64,000 nt of DNA. Source: Planosporangium mesophilum. Its GTDB lineage: Bacteria; Actinomycetota; Actinomycetes; Mycobacteriales; Micromonosporaceae. The notes under the pieces are model-generated. The model was not told the origin of the DNA. It made no database searches and saw only the letters and a program-made list of their open reading frames with translations. The stretch covers positions 1 through 64,000 of the forward strand of contig NZ_BOON01000051.1 in NCBI RefSeq assembly GCF_016863255.1, written 5' to 3'. Shown one piece after another: positions 42,758 through 51,114 of the stretch. Position 1 is the stretch's first letter, and the number at the start of each line of letters is the position of its first letter. The position numbers and the translations under genes are program-made.

Positions 42758-43534
42758 ATGCTGATGGGATTGTTGCCAGCGCTACGTGATCTGCGTGCGC
42801 CCTTGGTTGCGGGATATATAGTGGTCGTCGCGGCATATTTGGCTTTCCATGACCACGTCCCTTCCAGTGGAAAGGCGACCGGGGCGCTTCGTTCGCTGTA
42901 CGAATTGGCGCAGTGGACGGGTAACTCCGGCGTCCTTGTCGGCGCGACTTTCCTCGCCTTTCTGGCTGGGTCTGTGATCCAGTTCGGAGCTGAAGCGTTC
43001 GGTCGTATACGAAACACGAAGCGAGGTGGGCCAAAGTATGACTTGCAGGATGCCAGCTTAATATCAACATACGTCGACCAGCGCGTGGCAGATGATCCCC
43101 GACTGCTTGACGAGGCCAGGCATGAGATTTCAACTGATGTTTCAGCGCCCGATGAGGTCAAGACAGCCATGGTGGCAGCTATTTCCAGAGAGCTCCCTCG
43201 TATCGCCCGGCGTATGCGTGGTAGTGAGAATGAGCTGTACGACGAATACGACCGCCTGATCGGCGAGGCGCAGTTCAGGGAGATTACGCTTATACCGCTT
43301 GCGCTGTTGATCGGCGCGTTATCGGTCACCTGGTCCTTGTTTCTTCTCCCGGCTGTCGTCGTCCTGCCGCTCCTGAAGCGGCAAGCCGTGTATCAGCGCG
43401 AGGCGGGACACGAGGTCGTAGTGGATGCCTTGCTGGTCGGAAAGGTCGCGGCTCCGTATCTTGAGCGCCTGGAGCGACGTGCGGACGCTCGTAATACTGT
43501 GAACGCCAGACCGGTCAATCCATCGGGGACATAG
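42758..43534 (+). CDS. Uncharacterised membrane protein of the island
   Basis: 258 residues. Membrane segments are at about 14-32 (APLVAGYIVVVAAYLAF), 60-78 (SGVLVGATFLAFLAGSVI) and 184-207 (LIPLALLIGALSVTWSLFLLPAVVVL), with a ~100-residue charged helical cytosolic stretch between the second and third. There is no enzymatic motif. ATG 42758 has AGGAG 8 bases upstream; an in-frame TTG at 42734 is less likely. Codon use includes more A/T-ending codons than its neighbours, which fits acquisition by transfer. Confidence 0.65.
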   Translation: MLMGLLPALRDLRAPLVAGYIVVVAAYLAFHDHVPSSGKATGALRSLYELAQWTGNSGVLVGATFLAFLAGSVIQFGAEAFGRIRNTKRGGPKYDLQDASLISTYVDQRVADDPRLLDEARHEISTDVSAPDEVKTAMVAAISRELPRIARRMRGSENELYDEYDRLIGEAQFREITLIPLALLIGALSVTWSLFLLPAVVVLPLLKRQAVYQREAGHEVVVDALLVGKVAAPYLERLERRADARNTVNARPVNPSGT

Positions 43535-43693
43535 AGCACTGAACAGAGGTGACCGGGTGTCTCACGGCGAGGTAGCCGATTGCAATCCCAACCTATGCCC
43601 CTCGCATAGAGCGTTGGTATGGGTCGGGTAGATAACGTACGACCGCGTGGTAGCGCTGCTCTGGGGTAGACGGCGCCCTATCTGCTCCGATGG
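43535..43693. other. Short gap between convergent island genes
   Basis: Nothing recognised; no clear terminator. Confidence 0.3.
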
Positions 43694-43999
43694 TCATGGC
43701 CACTGCTCCGACTGCTCCAAGCAGTTGGGACGACGACGTGGCGGATTGTGCGGCGGCGATTGGCCAAATAGCGCGGCGACGCGGACGAGGACATCTCGCC
43801 AGCCGCCGTCGCTGCCGTCTGGGCGAAGTTCCAAGCCGCACAGGCGGACCCACTCCAGCGCTGGAAAGCGACGGATGTCGGCACCGACAACGGTCACACA
43901 CATGATCAGCGGGCCGAGCCCGTAGCAGTAGTGAGCTTGCGGGATCCGGACGACATCGCCAGCCTGGATCCACTGGCTCTCGGGAATGGGCGTCACCAT
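43694..43999 (-). CDS. Small conserved actinobacterial protein
   Basis: A 101-residue soluble protein: MVTPIPESQWIQAGDVVRI, HYCYGLGPLIMCVTVVGADIRRFPALEWVRLCGLEL, then LVRVAALFG and a basic Pro/Arg tail. The pattern GDVVR.P..HY.YG.GPL...VT.VGAD.RR.P.LEWV is familiar from short actinomycete proteins of unknown function. ATG 43999 has GGGGAAG upstream. It is divergent from the HTH-TPR regulator, whose start is 204 bases away. Confidence 0.65.
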   Translation of the reverse strand: MVTPIPESQWIQAGDVVRIPQAHYCYGLGPLIMCVTVVGADIRRFPALEWVRLCGLELRPDGSDGGWRDVLVRVAALFGQSPPHNPPRRRPNCLEQSEQWP

Positions 44000-44203
44000 G
44001 CTTCCCCACGACGAGATCGGTTGGTGGGGCGCCGAGACGGGCGGGGTCGGATTCCGGTGCCCAGCACCCGCCCCGGGCCTGACCTCAGCGTGTCGCTCCA
44101 GTCGATGACGGGTTATGGCCTGGTGTGGCCTCGAGAGTGCACTTCCGTACCCCTTCAGCTTTAGGCTGGACGTACTCGACTCCGCGCGGGAGAAGTCGCC
44201 GCG

Positions 44204-45559
44204 ATGACCGTTGTTCGCATTTGGACCGGCCGTGAGGCCAGCGCGCTACGGGCCGCGCTGCGCCTGAGCATCCGTGACTTCGCCGAACACCTGGGCGTAG
44301 GCGTGCGCACAGTGACCAAATGGCACGTACGAGGCGAGGACGTCAGTCTTCGCCCGGTGATGCAGTCGGTACTCGACACCGCCCTCGCACGCAGCGGCGA
44401 CGAGGTGCGTGCCAGGTTCGAGCTGATCCTGGGGACGGATAACGAGCCTGCACCAGGTCCCTGCGGCTGTACCACCCTTGCGGTGCCGCCGGCACTGCTG
44501 GTCGAGCAGTGGGATCACCGAAAGATCGATGCCCTGGCCGAGTTCCTCGCCGAGGAACGGGAACTGATGCCAGACAGTGCGCTCCTGCTGTCGCAGGAGT
44601 GGCGCATCATCGATCCGCCACAAGTTGTGGAGACCCGGGCCGGACGACGGATCGGTACGCGCCTGGCCGAGGTTGTCGTCGAGCGCACCGACGCCCTCCG
44701 GCGGATGGATGACTTCCTCGGCGGCGGCGACATGCTCGATCTCGTCCGCCGCGAATTGCGCGCGACACTGGACATGGTCCGCGACGCGTCCTACACGGAG
44801 AAGACCGGTCGGCTGCTGCTCGGCGCGGTTGGCGAACTGTGCCAGGTCGCCGGTTGGGTCGCCAGTGACGCCGGCCTGTACCACCGCGCGGCGCGGTACT
44901 ACCTCGGCGGCGTGGTGGCGGCACACGTGGCCGACGACAAGTCGCTCGCCGCGAACCTGCTGTCCTCGCTCTCGTACCAGGTCGCGAACGTCGGTGATCC
45001 CCGAGATGCCGTGCTGCTCGCCTGCACCGCGTACCACGGGGCGGAGAAGACCGCGACTCCGACGACGCGGGCACTACTGCTGGAGCGGCTCGCCTGGGCG
45101 AACGCGCGCTTCGGCGATACCCAGGCGACCCTGCGGACGCTCGCCCTCGTCGAGGAGGCGTTCGCAGACGGAAACCTCGAGTACGATCCCGTCTGGGTGT
45201 ACTGGCTCAACCGGGACGAGGTCGACGTCATGGCCGGGCGGTGCCTGACCGAGTTGAAGCAGCCGAAGAAGGCGATCCCGCTACTGGACGCGGCTGTTCG
45301 GCGGTACGACGACAGCCACGCGCGCGAGATGGCGCTGTACCTGTCGTGGCTGGCCGAAGCGCATGCGTACGACGGGAGTGTCGAGGAGGCAGCCCAGACG
45401 GCGATGCGGGCGCTGCGCCTGTCGGCGAGCACCACCAGCGCTCGCAGCGCCGATCGCATCAGGGTCGTGCGGCGGGCGTTGCAGCGGTATCGCGGTAACG
45501 CTTCTGTGGATGAGTTCGAGGAGCGGGCCGCGGAGGTACTCGACCGCACCATCGGGTGA
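44204..45559 (+). CDS. HTH regulator with TPR-like C-terminal region
   Basis: 451 residues. An XRE-type HTH sits near residues 12-55 (ASALRAALRLSIRDFAEHLG and GVRTVTKWHVRG). The rest is a helical-repeat region with TPR-like units (ERLAWANARFGDTQATLRTLALVEEAF, GRCLTELKQPKKAIPLLDAAVRRYD, LSWLAEAHAYDGSVEEAAQTAMRAL). This architecture is common for actinobacterial regulators that sense a peptide or protein through the TPR groove. A TAGGCT box at 44162-44167 and GGGAGAAG before ATG 44204 mark its expression signals. Target genes are unknown; the divergent small gene is a candidate. Confidence 0.75.
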   Translation: MTVVRIWTGREASALRAALRLSIRDFAEHLGVGVRTVTKWHVRGEDVSLRPVMQSVLDTALARSGDEVRARFELILGTDNEPAPGPCGCTTLAVPPALLVEQWDHRKIDALAEFLAEERELMPDSALLLSQEWRIIDPPQVVETRAGRRIGTRLAEVVVERTDALRRMDDFLGGGDMLDLVRRELRATLDMVRDASYTEKTGRLLLGAVGELCQVAGWVASDAGLYHRAARYYLGGVVAAHVADDKSLAANLLSSLSYQVANVGDPRDAVLLACTAYHGAEKTATPTTRALLLERLAWANARFGDTQATLRTLALVEEAFADGNLEYDPVWVYWLNRDEVDVMAGRCLTELKQPKKAIPLLDAAVRRYDDSHAREMALYLSWLAEAHAYDGSVEEAAQTAMRALRLSASTTSARSADRIRVVRRALQRYRGNASVDEFEERAAEVLDRTIG

Positions 45560-45566
45560 TCCGTTG

Positions 45567-46037
45567 TCAAACCAGTAATACGCCGAAAGTGCCGAGCAGC
45601 ATGGCAAGGAGCAGTCCTAAATAGAATGACGTTATATGGATTCGCCCCATGCGGAAGATCAGCTTAGGGACCCTGTGGAAGCTGAAGGATTTCGCGAATG
45701 CCTGGCCAATGCCGAACACGTACTCGGGTGGACTATTTTTCTCCGCTCTCGCGCGATTAATCAGTCCTTCCAGTTGATTGCTGCGTTCAATGACGCTCAC
45801 CTGCATCTCAAGATAGATGATCTCCAGGAATCCGAAGAAGAGGACGATTAGTACACCTCCTATCCCGACTATGGGTCGCCGAGAGCCATACGCGACCGCA
45901 AGGATTGCGCCGGAACTCGTCACGGCCCAGTTCTTGATCGCAAATCTTTGTGCGTCGAACTTGTCGATGGACTTTTGAAGGTATTCAAAGTCCGTCAACA
46001 TCAGTGCAAAACTTTCCTTCGGGTCAATCTCTCCCAT
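45567..46037 (-). CDS. Uncharacterised membrane protein, SLATT/2TM-effector-like layout
   Basis: 156 residues from ATG 46037 (the frame is open to ATG 46127). A soluble helix (KESFALMLTDFEYLQKSIDKFDAQRFAIKNW) leads into two closely spaced membrane helices (about 39-55 and 57-77), then a helical segment with MQVSVIERSNQLEGLINRA, and the chain ends in a hydrophobic helix (SFYLGLLLAMLLGTFGVLLV) with no tail. The layout recalls small membrane effectors of conflict systems but no motif proves it. It uses far more A/T-ending codons than the core genes. It is convergent with the HTH-TPR gene, with a 7-base gap. Confidence 0.6.
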   Translation of the reverse strand: MGEIDPKESFALMLTDFEYLQKSIDKFDAQRFAIKNWAVTSSGAILAVAYGSRRPIVGIGGVLIVLFFGFLEIIYLEMQVSVIERSNQLEGLINRARAEKNSPPEYVFGIGQAFAKSFSFHRVPKLIFRMGRIHITSFYLGLLLAMLLGTFGVLLV

Positions 46038-46208
46038 GGTTGCCGCGCGTCTCCTCACTGAGATGCAATGCGCCATTGGTGCGATTCTTTGCACTGTATT
46101 ACAGAACACGATCTTATCCTTGTTCATCGATCTCGTGAAGGACCCGCAACGGGGAAGATGAAGGTGCTATAACTACGCGGTGCTGTGGTCTGGGGCTCAC
46201 GCCACGGC
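46038..46208. other. AT-rich gap right of the island membrane gene
   Basis: No independent gene; it includes the open N-terminal extension of the 45567-46037 frame and possible promoter sequence. Confidence 0.3.
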
Positions 46209-46470
46209 AAGCGGTCAGGAGAGTATCTACCTGCGTAGACCGAGGAGTTCCTCTACGTCCTACCTGGACACCGTGGATGGGCAGGTTATCGGGCTGCCCG
46301 ACGCCATGTAGGGCAAATATTTGATGCCTGGGTGAAGCCGCGTGAGGGTGCCTCCGTCGAGCGGCGAGGCGCTGTGGCAGTAATTCCTTTGCCAGTCGGC
46401 CAGTCAAGATCTCGCGTTGTCTCAAGCTGATCAGCGGGCTGACCGCGAAGATCCGCAGGTGGAGGTACAC
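46209..46470 (+). pseudogene. Decayed copy of the 3' end of a fadD-type gene
   Basis: The sequence aligns along its length with fadD 41812-42080. Shared stretches include GAGGAGTTCCT, GTGCCCGACGCC against CTGCCCGACGCC, TGGGT(C/G)AAG and the GTGACCGGGAAGAT/CTGACCGCGAAGAT catalytic-lysine region. It has acquired stops (TAG within GCCATGTAGGGC) and indels, so nothing can be translated across it. Confidence 0.75.
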
Positions 46471-46520
46471 AACGTCGCCAACGGGGAGGCCGGGCCGTCC
46501 GGCATTGTCGAAATACGCAC

Positions 46521-46550
46521 CTGACACCGCCACCCGGCCCGCACTAGGCT
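46521..46550 (+). promoter_or_regulatory. Promoter of a leaderless beta-lactamase-fold gene
   Basis: CTGACA (46521-46526), an 18-base spacer and TAGGCT (46545-46550). The ATG follows after 6 bases, placing the transcription start at the start codon. Confidence 0.6.
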
Positions 46551-46556
46551 TTCGGG

Positions 46557-47834
46557 ATGGAGCGCATCGCCGTCCCGGAACGCACCGCCGTAGCCGAGCG
46601 AACCGCCATCGAGCCCACCGCCGACCCCGCTCAACTCGGCTTCGACCCGGCCCGGCTGGATCGCCTTGACCGGCATTTCGCCGAGTACGTCGACTCCGGC
46701 CGGCTTCCTGGCTGGCAGATCGTGGTGACCCGGCGGGGCGAGGTGGCCCACGCCTCGACGTACGGGTACCGCAAACGCGAGGAGCGGATCCCGGTCGAGC
46801 CGGACACGCTGTGGCGCATCTACTCGATGACCAAGCCGATCACCTCGGTCGCGGCGATGATGCTGTGGGAGCGCGGCCTGTTCGAGCTCACCGACGAGAT
46901 CAGCCGCTGGCTGCCGGAGTTCGCGGACCTGCGGGTGTACGACAAGGGCTCCGCGCTCCGCCCGTACACGATGCCGGCGACCGAGCCGATCCGGGTGTGG
47001 CACCTGCTCACCCACACCTCCGGGCTCACGTACGGCTTCCTGCACAACCACGTGGTCGACCGCCTCTACCGGGACGAGGGGTTCGACCTGTACCCGCCGG
47101 CCGGGATGGACCTTGAGGCCGCGTGCGAGGTCTGGGCCCGGCTGCCGCTGCTGTACCAGCCCGGCACCGCCTGGGGGTACTCGGTCGCCACCGACGTGCT
47201 CGGCCGCCTCATCGAGGTTGTCAGCGGAGAGCCCCTGGACAGCTTCTTCGCCGAGCGGATCTTCGACCGGCTCGGCATGACCGACACCCGGTGGTGGGTG
47301 GAGGGCGACGACGTGAAGCGGTTGGCCGGGTTGTACACCCCGCACCCGATCGACGGTCACGCGGCGCACGCCGACGATCTCGGCCGGCTGGCGCTGCGGA
47401 GGCCCACCATGCTTTCCGGCGGTGGCGGGCTGATCTCGACGGCCGCCGACTACCACCGGTTCACCCAGATGCTGCTGCGCGAGGGGGAGCTCGACGGTCA
47501 GCGACTGCTCAGCAACCGGACCGTACGGTTCATGGTCCGCAACCATCTCCCCGACCGCCAGGACCTCGGCACGCTGTCGACCGGCGGCTTCGCCGAGACC
47601 ACGCTGGACGGGATCGGCTTCGGTCTCGGCTTCGCGGTGGTGGAGGACCCGATCCCGAGCCGGGTGCCCAGCAACGTCGGCGAGTACTACTGGGGCGGCG
47701 CCGCCAGTACGGCCTTCTGGGTCGACCCGGTCGAGGAGTTGACGGCGATGTTCTTCACCCAGCTTCTGCCGTCGAGTACGTACCCGATCCGTCCTCAGTT
47801 GCGCCAGCTTGTCTACTCGGCGTTGGTGGACTGA
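46557..47834 (+). CDS. Serine hydrolase of the beta-lactamase (class C)/EstB fold
   Basis: 425 residues, beta-lactamase-related family. The catalytic SMTK motif has S90 and K93, and the tyrosine motif is YSV with Y208 (class C enzymes have YxN). The C-terminal GGAAST stands where the KTG-like motif would be. This pattern, and the absence of a signal peptide, favour a cytosolic esterase or D-aminopeptidase-like hydrolase over a true beta-lactamase. It lies immediately right of the fadD fragment and reads away from the island. The message appears leaderless. Confidence 0.85.
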   Translation: MERIAVPERTAVAERTAIEPTADPAQLGFDPARLDRLDRHFAEYVDSGRLPGWQIVVTRRGEVAHASTYGYRKREERIPVEPDTLWRIYSMTKPITSVAAMMLWERGLFELTDEISRWLPEFADLRVYDKGSALRPYTMPATEPIRVWHLLTHTSGLTYGFLHNHVVDRLYRDEGFDLYPPAGMDLEAACEVWARLPLLYQPGTAWGYSVATDVLGRLIEVVSGEPLDSFFAERIFDRLGMTDTRWWVEGDDVKRLAGLYTPHPIDGHAAHADDLGRLALRRPTMLSGGGGLISTAADYHRFTQMLLREGELDGQRLLSNRTVRFMVRNHLPDRQDLGTLSTGGFAETTLDGIGFGLGFAVVEDPIPSRVPSNVGEYYWGGAASTAFWVDPVEELTAMFFTQLLPSSTYPIRPQLRQLVYSALVD

Positions 47835-48011
47835 CCGTTCGGGGGTGCCCGAAGGTAGCAAGTCGGGTGCGCTCTCTCTCAGTCGTGCCATGTTGGTCGA
47901 TCTCTGACCTACCGTCGATGAGGACGTAGCGGTTTGCAGCGGTCACCGGCGTCCGCCAACTCCGGGCACCTCGCTCGCTTCTGCACGGCCGCATGACGGG
48001 AAAGGTACGCA

Positions 48012-49367
48012 ATGACTGCGCCATCGGGTCGCGGGTACACGCTGGCTCGGGGCGGGCTTCACCTGCCTGCTCTCCACCACCTGCGCACCTTCGCACCCGG
48101 CGCGGTAGGCGTGTCCGATCTGATGGCGCGGGGGCGGGACACGTGGGCAGGGGCCCGTCGCAGCGGACGGCTCCCCGGATGGCGGACAACGAAGATCGCC
48201 TTGGCGACGGTCGTCGCGTTCGTCGTCGCACACGTGCTGCTGGGTGAACCGCGGCCGTTGCTCGCGGCGCTCACCGCGCTGCTGGTCGTCCAGTTCACGC
48301 TGTACCAGACCGTACGGCACAGCTGGCAGCGCATCGGAAGCGTCGTCGCCGGCGTCCTGCTCGCGGGGCTGCTGTCCTCGGTGTTCGGGTTGACGTGGTG
48401 GAGCCTCGGCGTGACCGTGCTGGCCGCGCTCATCGTCGGCCAGGGCCTGCGACTGGGGGACCATGCCCTCGAGGTGCCGATCAGCGCGATGCTCGTACTG
48501 GCGGTCGGCAGTCACACCTCGGCCGGGCTGGGGCGGGTCTACGAGACGCTCATCGGCGCGGCGGTCGGGGTGTGCATCAGCCTGCTCGCGCCGCCGGTGT
48601 ACGTGCAGCCGGCCGCGGACGCCATCGGCGACCTGGCCGAGCAGATCGGCCGCCTGCTGAAGACCGTGGCCGCCGACGTCGAACAGGGCTGGAGCCACGA
48701 GCGCGCGCTGGACAGCCTGCGCCGTGCCCGGGGCCTGGAGGACACGGTCGACGGCGCCCGGCGCGCGCTGGCCGAGGCCGAGGACAGCCTGCGGCTCAAC
48801 CCGCGTCGGCGGGTCGCCCACGTTCCGCGGACCCTGCGCTCGAGGCTGACGGCCCTCGAGTACTCCACGATCCACGTGCGGGTGAGCTGCCGCTGCATGA
48901 CCGACCGGGTCGAAGGCGTACCGGCTGCGGAGCTACCCGGCGCGGAGGTCCGGCAGCCGCTGGCCGACCTGCTCGACGCGAGCGGTGACGCGGTGAAGGC
49001 GTTCGGTGAGCTGGTCGGGTCCGATGTGGCCGGTCCGGCCGGTGACGACAGCCGGCTGCGGCGGGCGGTCCGGCGGGCGCGGGAGCTGCGGGACGCCGCC
49101 AGCAGCGCGATGCTCGTCGACGCCCAGCGCGAGCCGGAGATCTGGCGGGTGCACGGCGCGGTGGTCGGGCACCTCGACCGGCTGCTGGACGAGATCGACC
49201 CCGACGCGGAGGTGGTGGCGCACGGGCTGAACCGGCACACGCCGGCGACCTCGGCCGTCACGCTGTTCCCTCGGCTGTCGTCGGCGAGCCTGCGTCGCCG
49301 CCGTCCCGGAACGGCCCGGGCGGTACCGCGCCGGGCGGTAAGCGGGAGAGCCCCCGCCGCGCGGTGA
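48012..49367 (+). CDS. FUSC/aromatic-acid-exporter-like membrane protein (copy 2)
   Basis: A 451-residue paralogue of the 32855-34156 protein. Shared blocks include LLAALTALLVV, LLSSVFGLTWWSLG, ETLIGA, VEQGWSHERALDSLRRAR against VERGWTHERALDGLRRAR, and the WRVHGAV.HLDRLLD.IDP stretch near the C-terminus. The N-terminal ~50 residues differ. It has the same membrane-then-coiled cytosolic layout. ATG 48012 is preceded by a GGGAAAGG-type site. An imperfect ~37-bp direct repeat spans its stop codon. Confidence 0.75.
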   Translation: MTAPSGRGYTLARGGLHLPALHHLRTFAPGAVGVSDLMARGRDTWAGARRSGRLPGWRTTKIALATVVAFVVAHVLLGEPRPLLAALTALLVVQFTLYQTVRHSWQRIGSVVAGVLLAGLLSSVFGLTWWSLGVTVLAALIVGQGLRLGDHALEVPISAMLVLAVGSHTSAGLGRVYETLIGAAVGVCISLLAPPVYVQPAADAIGDLAEQIGRLLKTVAADVEQGWSHERALDSLRRARGLEDTVDGARRALAEAEDSLRLNPRRRVAHVPRTLRSRLTALEYSTIHVRVSCRCMTDRVEGVPAAELPGAEVRQPLADLLDASGDAVKAFGELVGSDVAGPAGDDSRLRRAVRRARELRDAASSAMLVDAQREPEIWRVHGAVVGHLDRLLDEIDPDAEVVAHGLNRHTPATSAVTLFPRLSSASLRRRRPGTARAVPRRAVSGRAPAAR

Positions 49368-49408
49368 AGACCCCGGTAAGGGGGAGAGCCCTGCCGTGGT
49401 GAAACCCG
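49337..49408. repeat. Imperfect ~37-bp tandem duplication spanning a stop codon
   Basis: GGTAAGCGGGAGAGCC (from 49337) through GGTGAAGACCC is echoed by GGTAAGGGGGAGAGCC (from 49375) through GGTGAAACCC. The first copy contains the stop codon of the FUSC-like gene. Confidence 0.7.
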
Positions 49409-49416
49409 CACGGCAG
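49391..49416. terminator. Hairpin between convergent FUSC-like and CBM48 genes
   Basis: CTGCCGTG (49391-49398) pairs with CACGGCAG (49409-49416) around a 10-base loop. Confidence 0.5.
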
Positions 49417-49425
49417 TGGCCTGGC

Positions 49426-49701
49426 TTAGAGCTGGATGACGCTGGCGTTCTCGTCGACCCGGTCGGCACTCTGGTCGTCGAACCAGACGCCGTCGCTTGC
49501 CAGGTACCGGAACCGGTGCTCGCCGGGCGGCAGGGTTACCGACACGCTGCGGGTCCCGTTGCGGCGGGCGACCAGTCGGTGCTCGCCCGGCGTCCAGTCG
49601 TTGAACGTGCCCACCACGCTGACCTCACCGGCGGGCTCGGCGGCCGGCAGGCTGAAGGTGACCCGGGTCTTCTCGCCGAACAGTCGTGAACGCTTGATCA
49701 T
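49426..49701 (-). CDS. Stand-alone CBM48/isoamylase N-terminal domain protein
   Basis: A 91-residue protein that is essentially a single CBM48 (AMPK glycogen-binding-like) domain: VSVVGTFNDWTPGEHRLV and PPGEHRFRYLASDGVWFDDQ. Such mini-proteins probably bind glycogen or other alpha-glucans; some accompany glycogen enzymes. GAGGAG lies 6 bases ahead of ATG 49701. A 7-bp hairpin (49723-49739) sits in the leader just before the ribosome site and might affect translation. Confidence 0.82.
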   Translation of the reverse strand: MIKRSRLFGEKTRVTFSLPAAEPAGEVSVVGTFNDWTPGEHRLVARRNGTRSVSVTLPPGEHRFRYLASDGVWFDDQSADRVDENASVIQL

Positions 49702-49813
49702 TTATTGAGCTCCTCGGGGGTTTCGCGGCTCCGCCGCGATACGCCGACAAGAGTACGACACCACACTGAAGATCAGACATCTCGGCAGCGATCGGGTGAC
49801 AAGGGCAGGGAAG

Positions 49814-50998
49814 TCACCCCGCTGAGCCGACATGGCGCGACCGGCCGGCGAGCACGCCGGCCACGAGCTGCGGCACGGTCAGCAGCAGGAGGAGGCCCAG
49901 CGCCGGCGCCCAGGAACCTGCCGCGTCGTGGACGGCGCCGACCAGCAGTGGCCCGGTCCCCGCGAGGAGGTACCCGAAGGTCTGCGCCATCGCCGAGAGC
50001 CGGGCGGTGTCGGTGGTGGCGCGGGTACGCAGGACGAACAGCGTGAGACCGATCGCGAACGCCGCGCCGTGCCCGACCCCCATCAGGATCATCCACAGGT
50101 ACGGGAGGGTGGTGGGTGCGAGCAGGACGCCGCCCAGTCCGGCGGCGATGAACAGGGTGCACCCGGCCGCGAGGGCGCGCTGGTCGGGCAGGCGGGTGGC
50201 CAGGTGCGGCAGCGCCAGCGAGACCGGGATCTGGATCAGCGCCGAGACCGACAGCATCAGCCCGGCCGCGGCCGGGCTGTACCCGTGGTCACGGTAGATC
50301 GACGGCAGCCAGGACAGCACGGCGTAGAAGGACAGCGACTGCAGTCCGAAGAAGACGGTCACCTGCCAGGCGAGCGGTTCCCGCATGAGCGAGCGGCCGG
50401 CGGGCGCGCCGGCCGGCGGGGTGTGCCGGCCGCGGGTGAACGGTAACCAGAGCAGGAACGCGATCGCCGCCGGCAGCGCCCACACGCCGAGGGCGCCCCG
50501 CCAGCCGTGGCCCACGACGTCGCCGAGGGGTACGGTCGCCCCGGCGGCGATCGCCGCCGAGCCGGACAGCGCCATCGAGTACACGCCCATCATGGTGCCG
50601 CTGCGGTCCGGGAAGTCCCGCTTGATGACGGCGGGCAGCAGGACGTTGGCCACGGCGATGGCGCCGCTGACGAGGACCGTACCCGCGAACAGCACCGTCG
50701 TGCCCCCGCTGACCCGCAGCAACAGGGCGACACCGACCACGCCGACGACGGCGGCGATGACCGGCTCCATTCCCCACCGGCGGGCGAGGGCCGGAGCGGT
50801 CGCGGCCAGCGCGCCGAGGCACAGAACGGGCACCGCGGTCAGCACCGCGGCCCCGGTACCGGGCAGGCCGAGGTCCGCGCGCAGGTCGGCGAGGACCGGG
50901 CCGACGCTCGCGAGCGCGGGTCGGAGGTTGGCGGCGACCAGGGCGATCGCGACGCCGAGGAGTACCGGATGACGGGTGGGCCGCCGCTTGTCGATCAC
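49814..50998 (-). CDS. MFS transporter of the CynX/NimT group
   Basis: A 394-residue 12-helix major facilitator. ALVAANLRPALASVGPVL at the N-terminus is the hallmark of the cyanate/2-nitroimidazole transporter group, and GMEPVIAAVVGVVGVALLLR and HGAAFAIGLTLFVLRT also fit. The substrate cannot be named; no cyanase is present. The start is GTG 50998. Confidence 0.85.
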   Translation of the reverse strand: MIDKRRPTRHPVLLGVAIALVAANLRPALASVGPVLADLRADLGLPGTGAAVLTAVPVLCLGALAATAPALARRWGMEPVIAAVVGVVGVALLLRVSGGTTVLFAGTVLVSGAIAVANVLLPAVIKRDFPDRSGTMMGVYSMALSGSAAIAAGATVPLGDVVGHGWRGALGVWALPAAIAFLLWLPFTRGRHTPPAGAPAGRSLMREPLAWQVTVFFGLQSLSFYAVLSWLPSIYRDHGYSPAAAGLMLSVSALIQIPVSLALPHLATRLPDQRALAAGCTLFIAAGLGGVLLAPTTLPYLWMILMGVGHGAAFAIGLTLFVLRTRATTDTARLSAMAQTFGYLLAGTGPLLVGAVHDAAGSWAPALGLLLLLTVPQLVAGVLAGRSRHVGSAG

Positions 50999-51085
50999 GG
51001 GTCAGGATCTTGTCATGACCTCGGTGACCTGCGGGAGGGCGACCCGCTGGCGTCCTAGGCGGTGGGAGGAGCGACACTCCATCTA

Positions 51086-51114
51086 TTGACCTCTATGTAA
51101 GGGGTTTCTATTCT
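51086..51114 (+). promoter_or_regulatory. Promoter of the alpha-amylase gene
   Basis: TTGACC (51086-51091), a 17-base spacer and TATTCT (51109-51114), the best consensus promoter in the window. It sits 42 bases before the ATG. Confidence 0.75.

Noticed and set aside
43593-44009. Longer minus-strand frame overlapping the 101-residue island gene
   Set aside because: The Arg-rich translation lacks structure, while the overlapping 43694-43999 frame has a ribosome site and a familiar conserved pattern.
46557-47834. True class C beta-lactamase (antibiotic resistance)
   Set aside because: No signal peptide, YSV instead of YxN, and no canonical KTG; an esterase/peptidase-type hydrolase is more likely.
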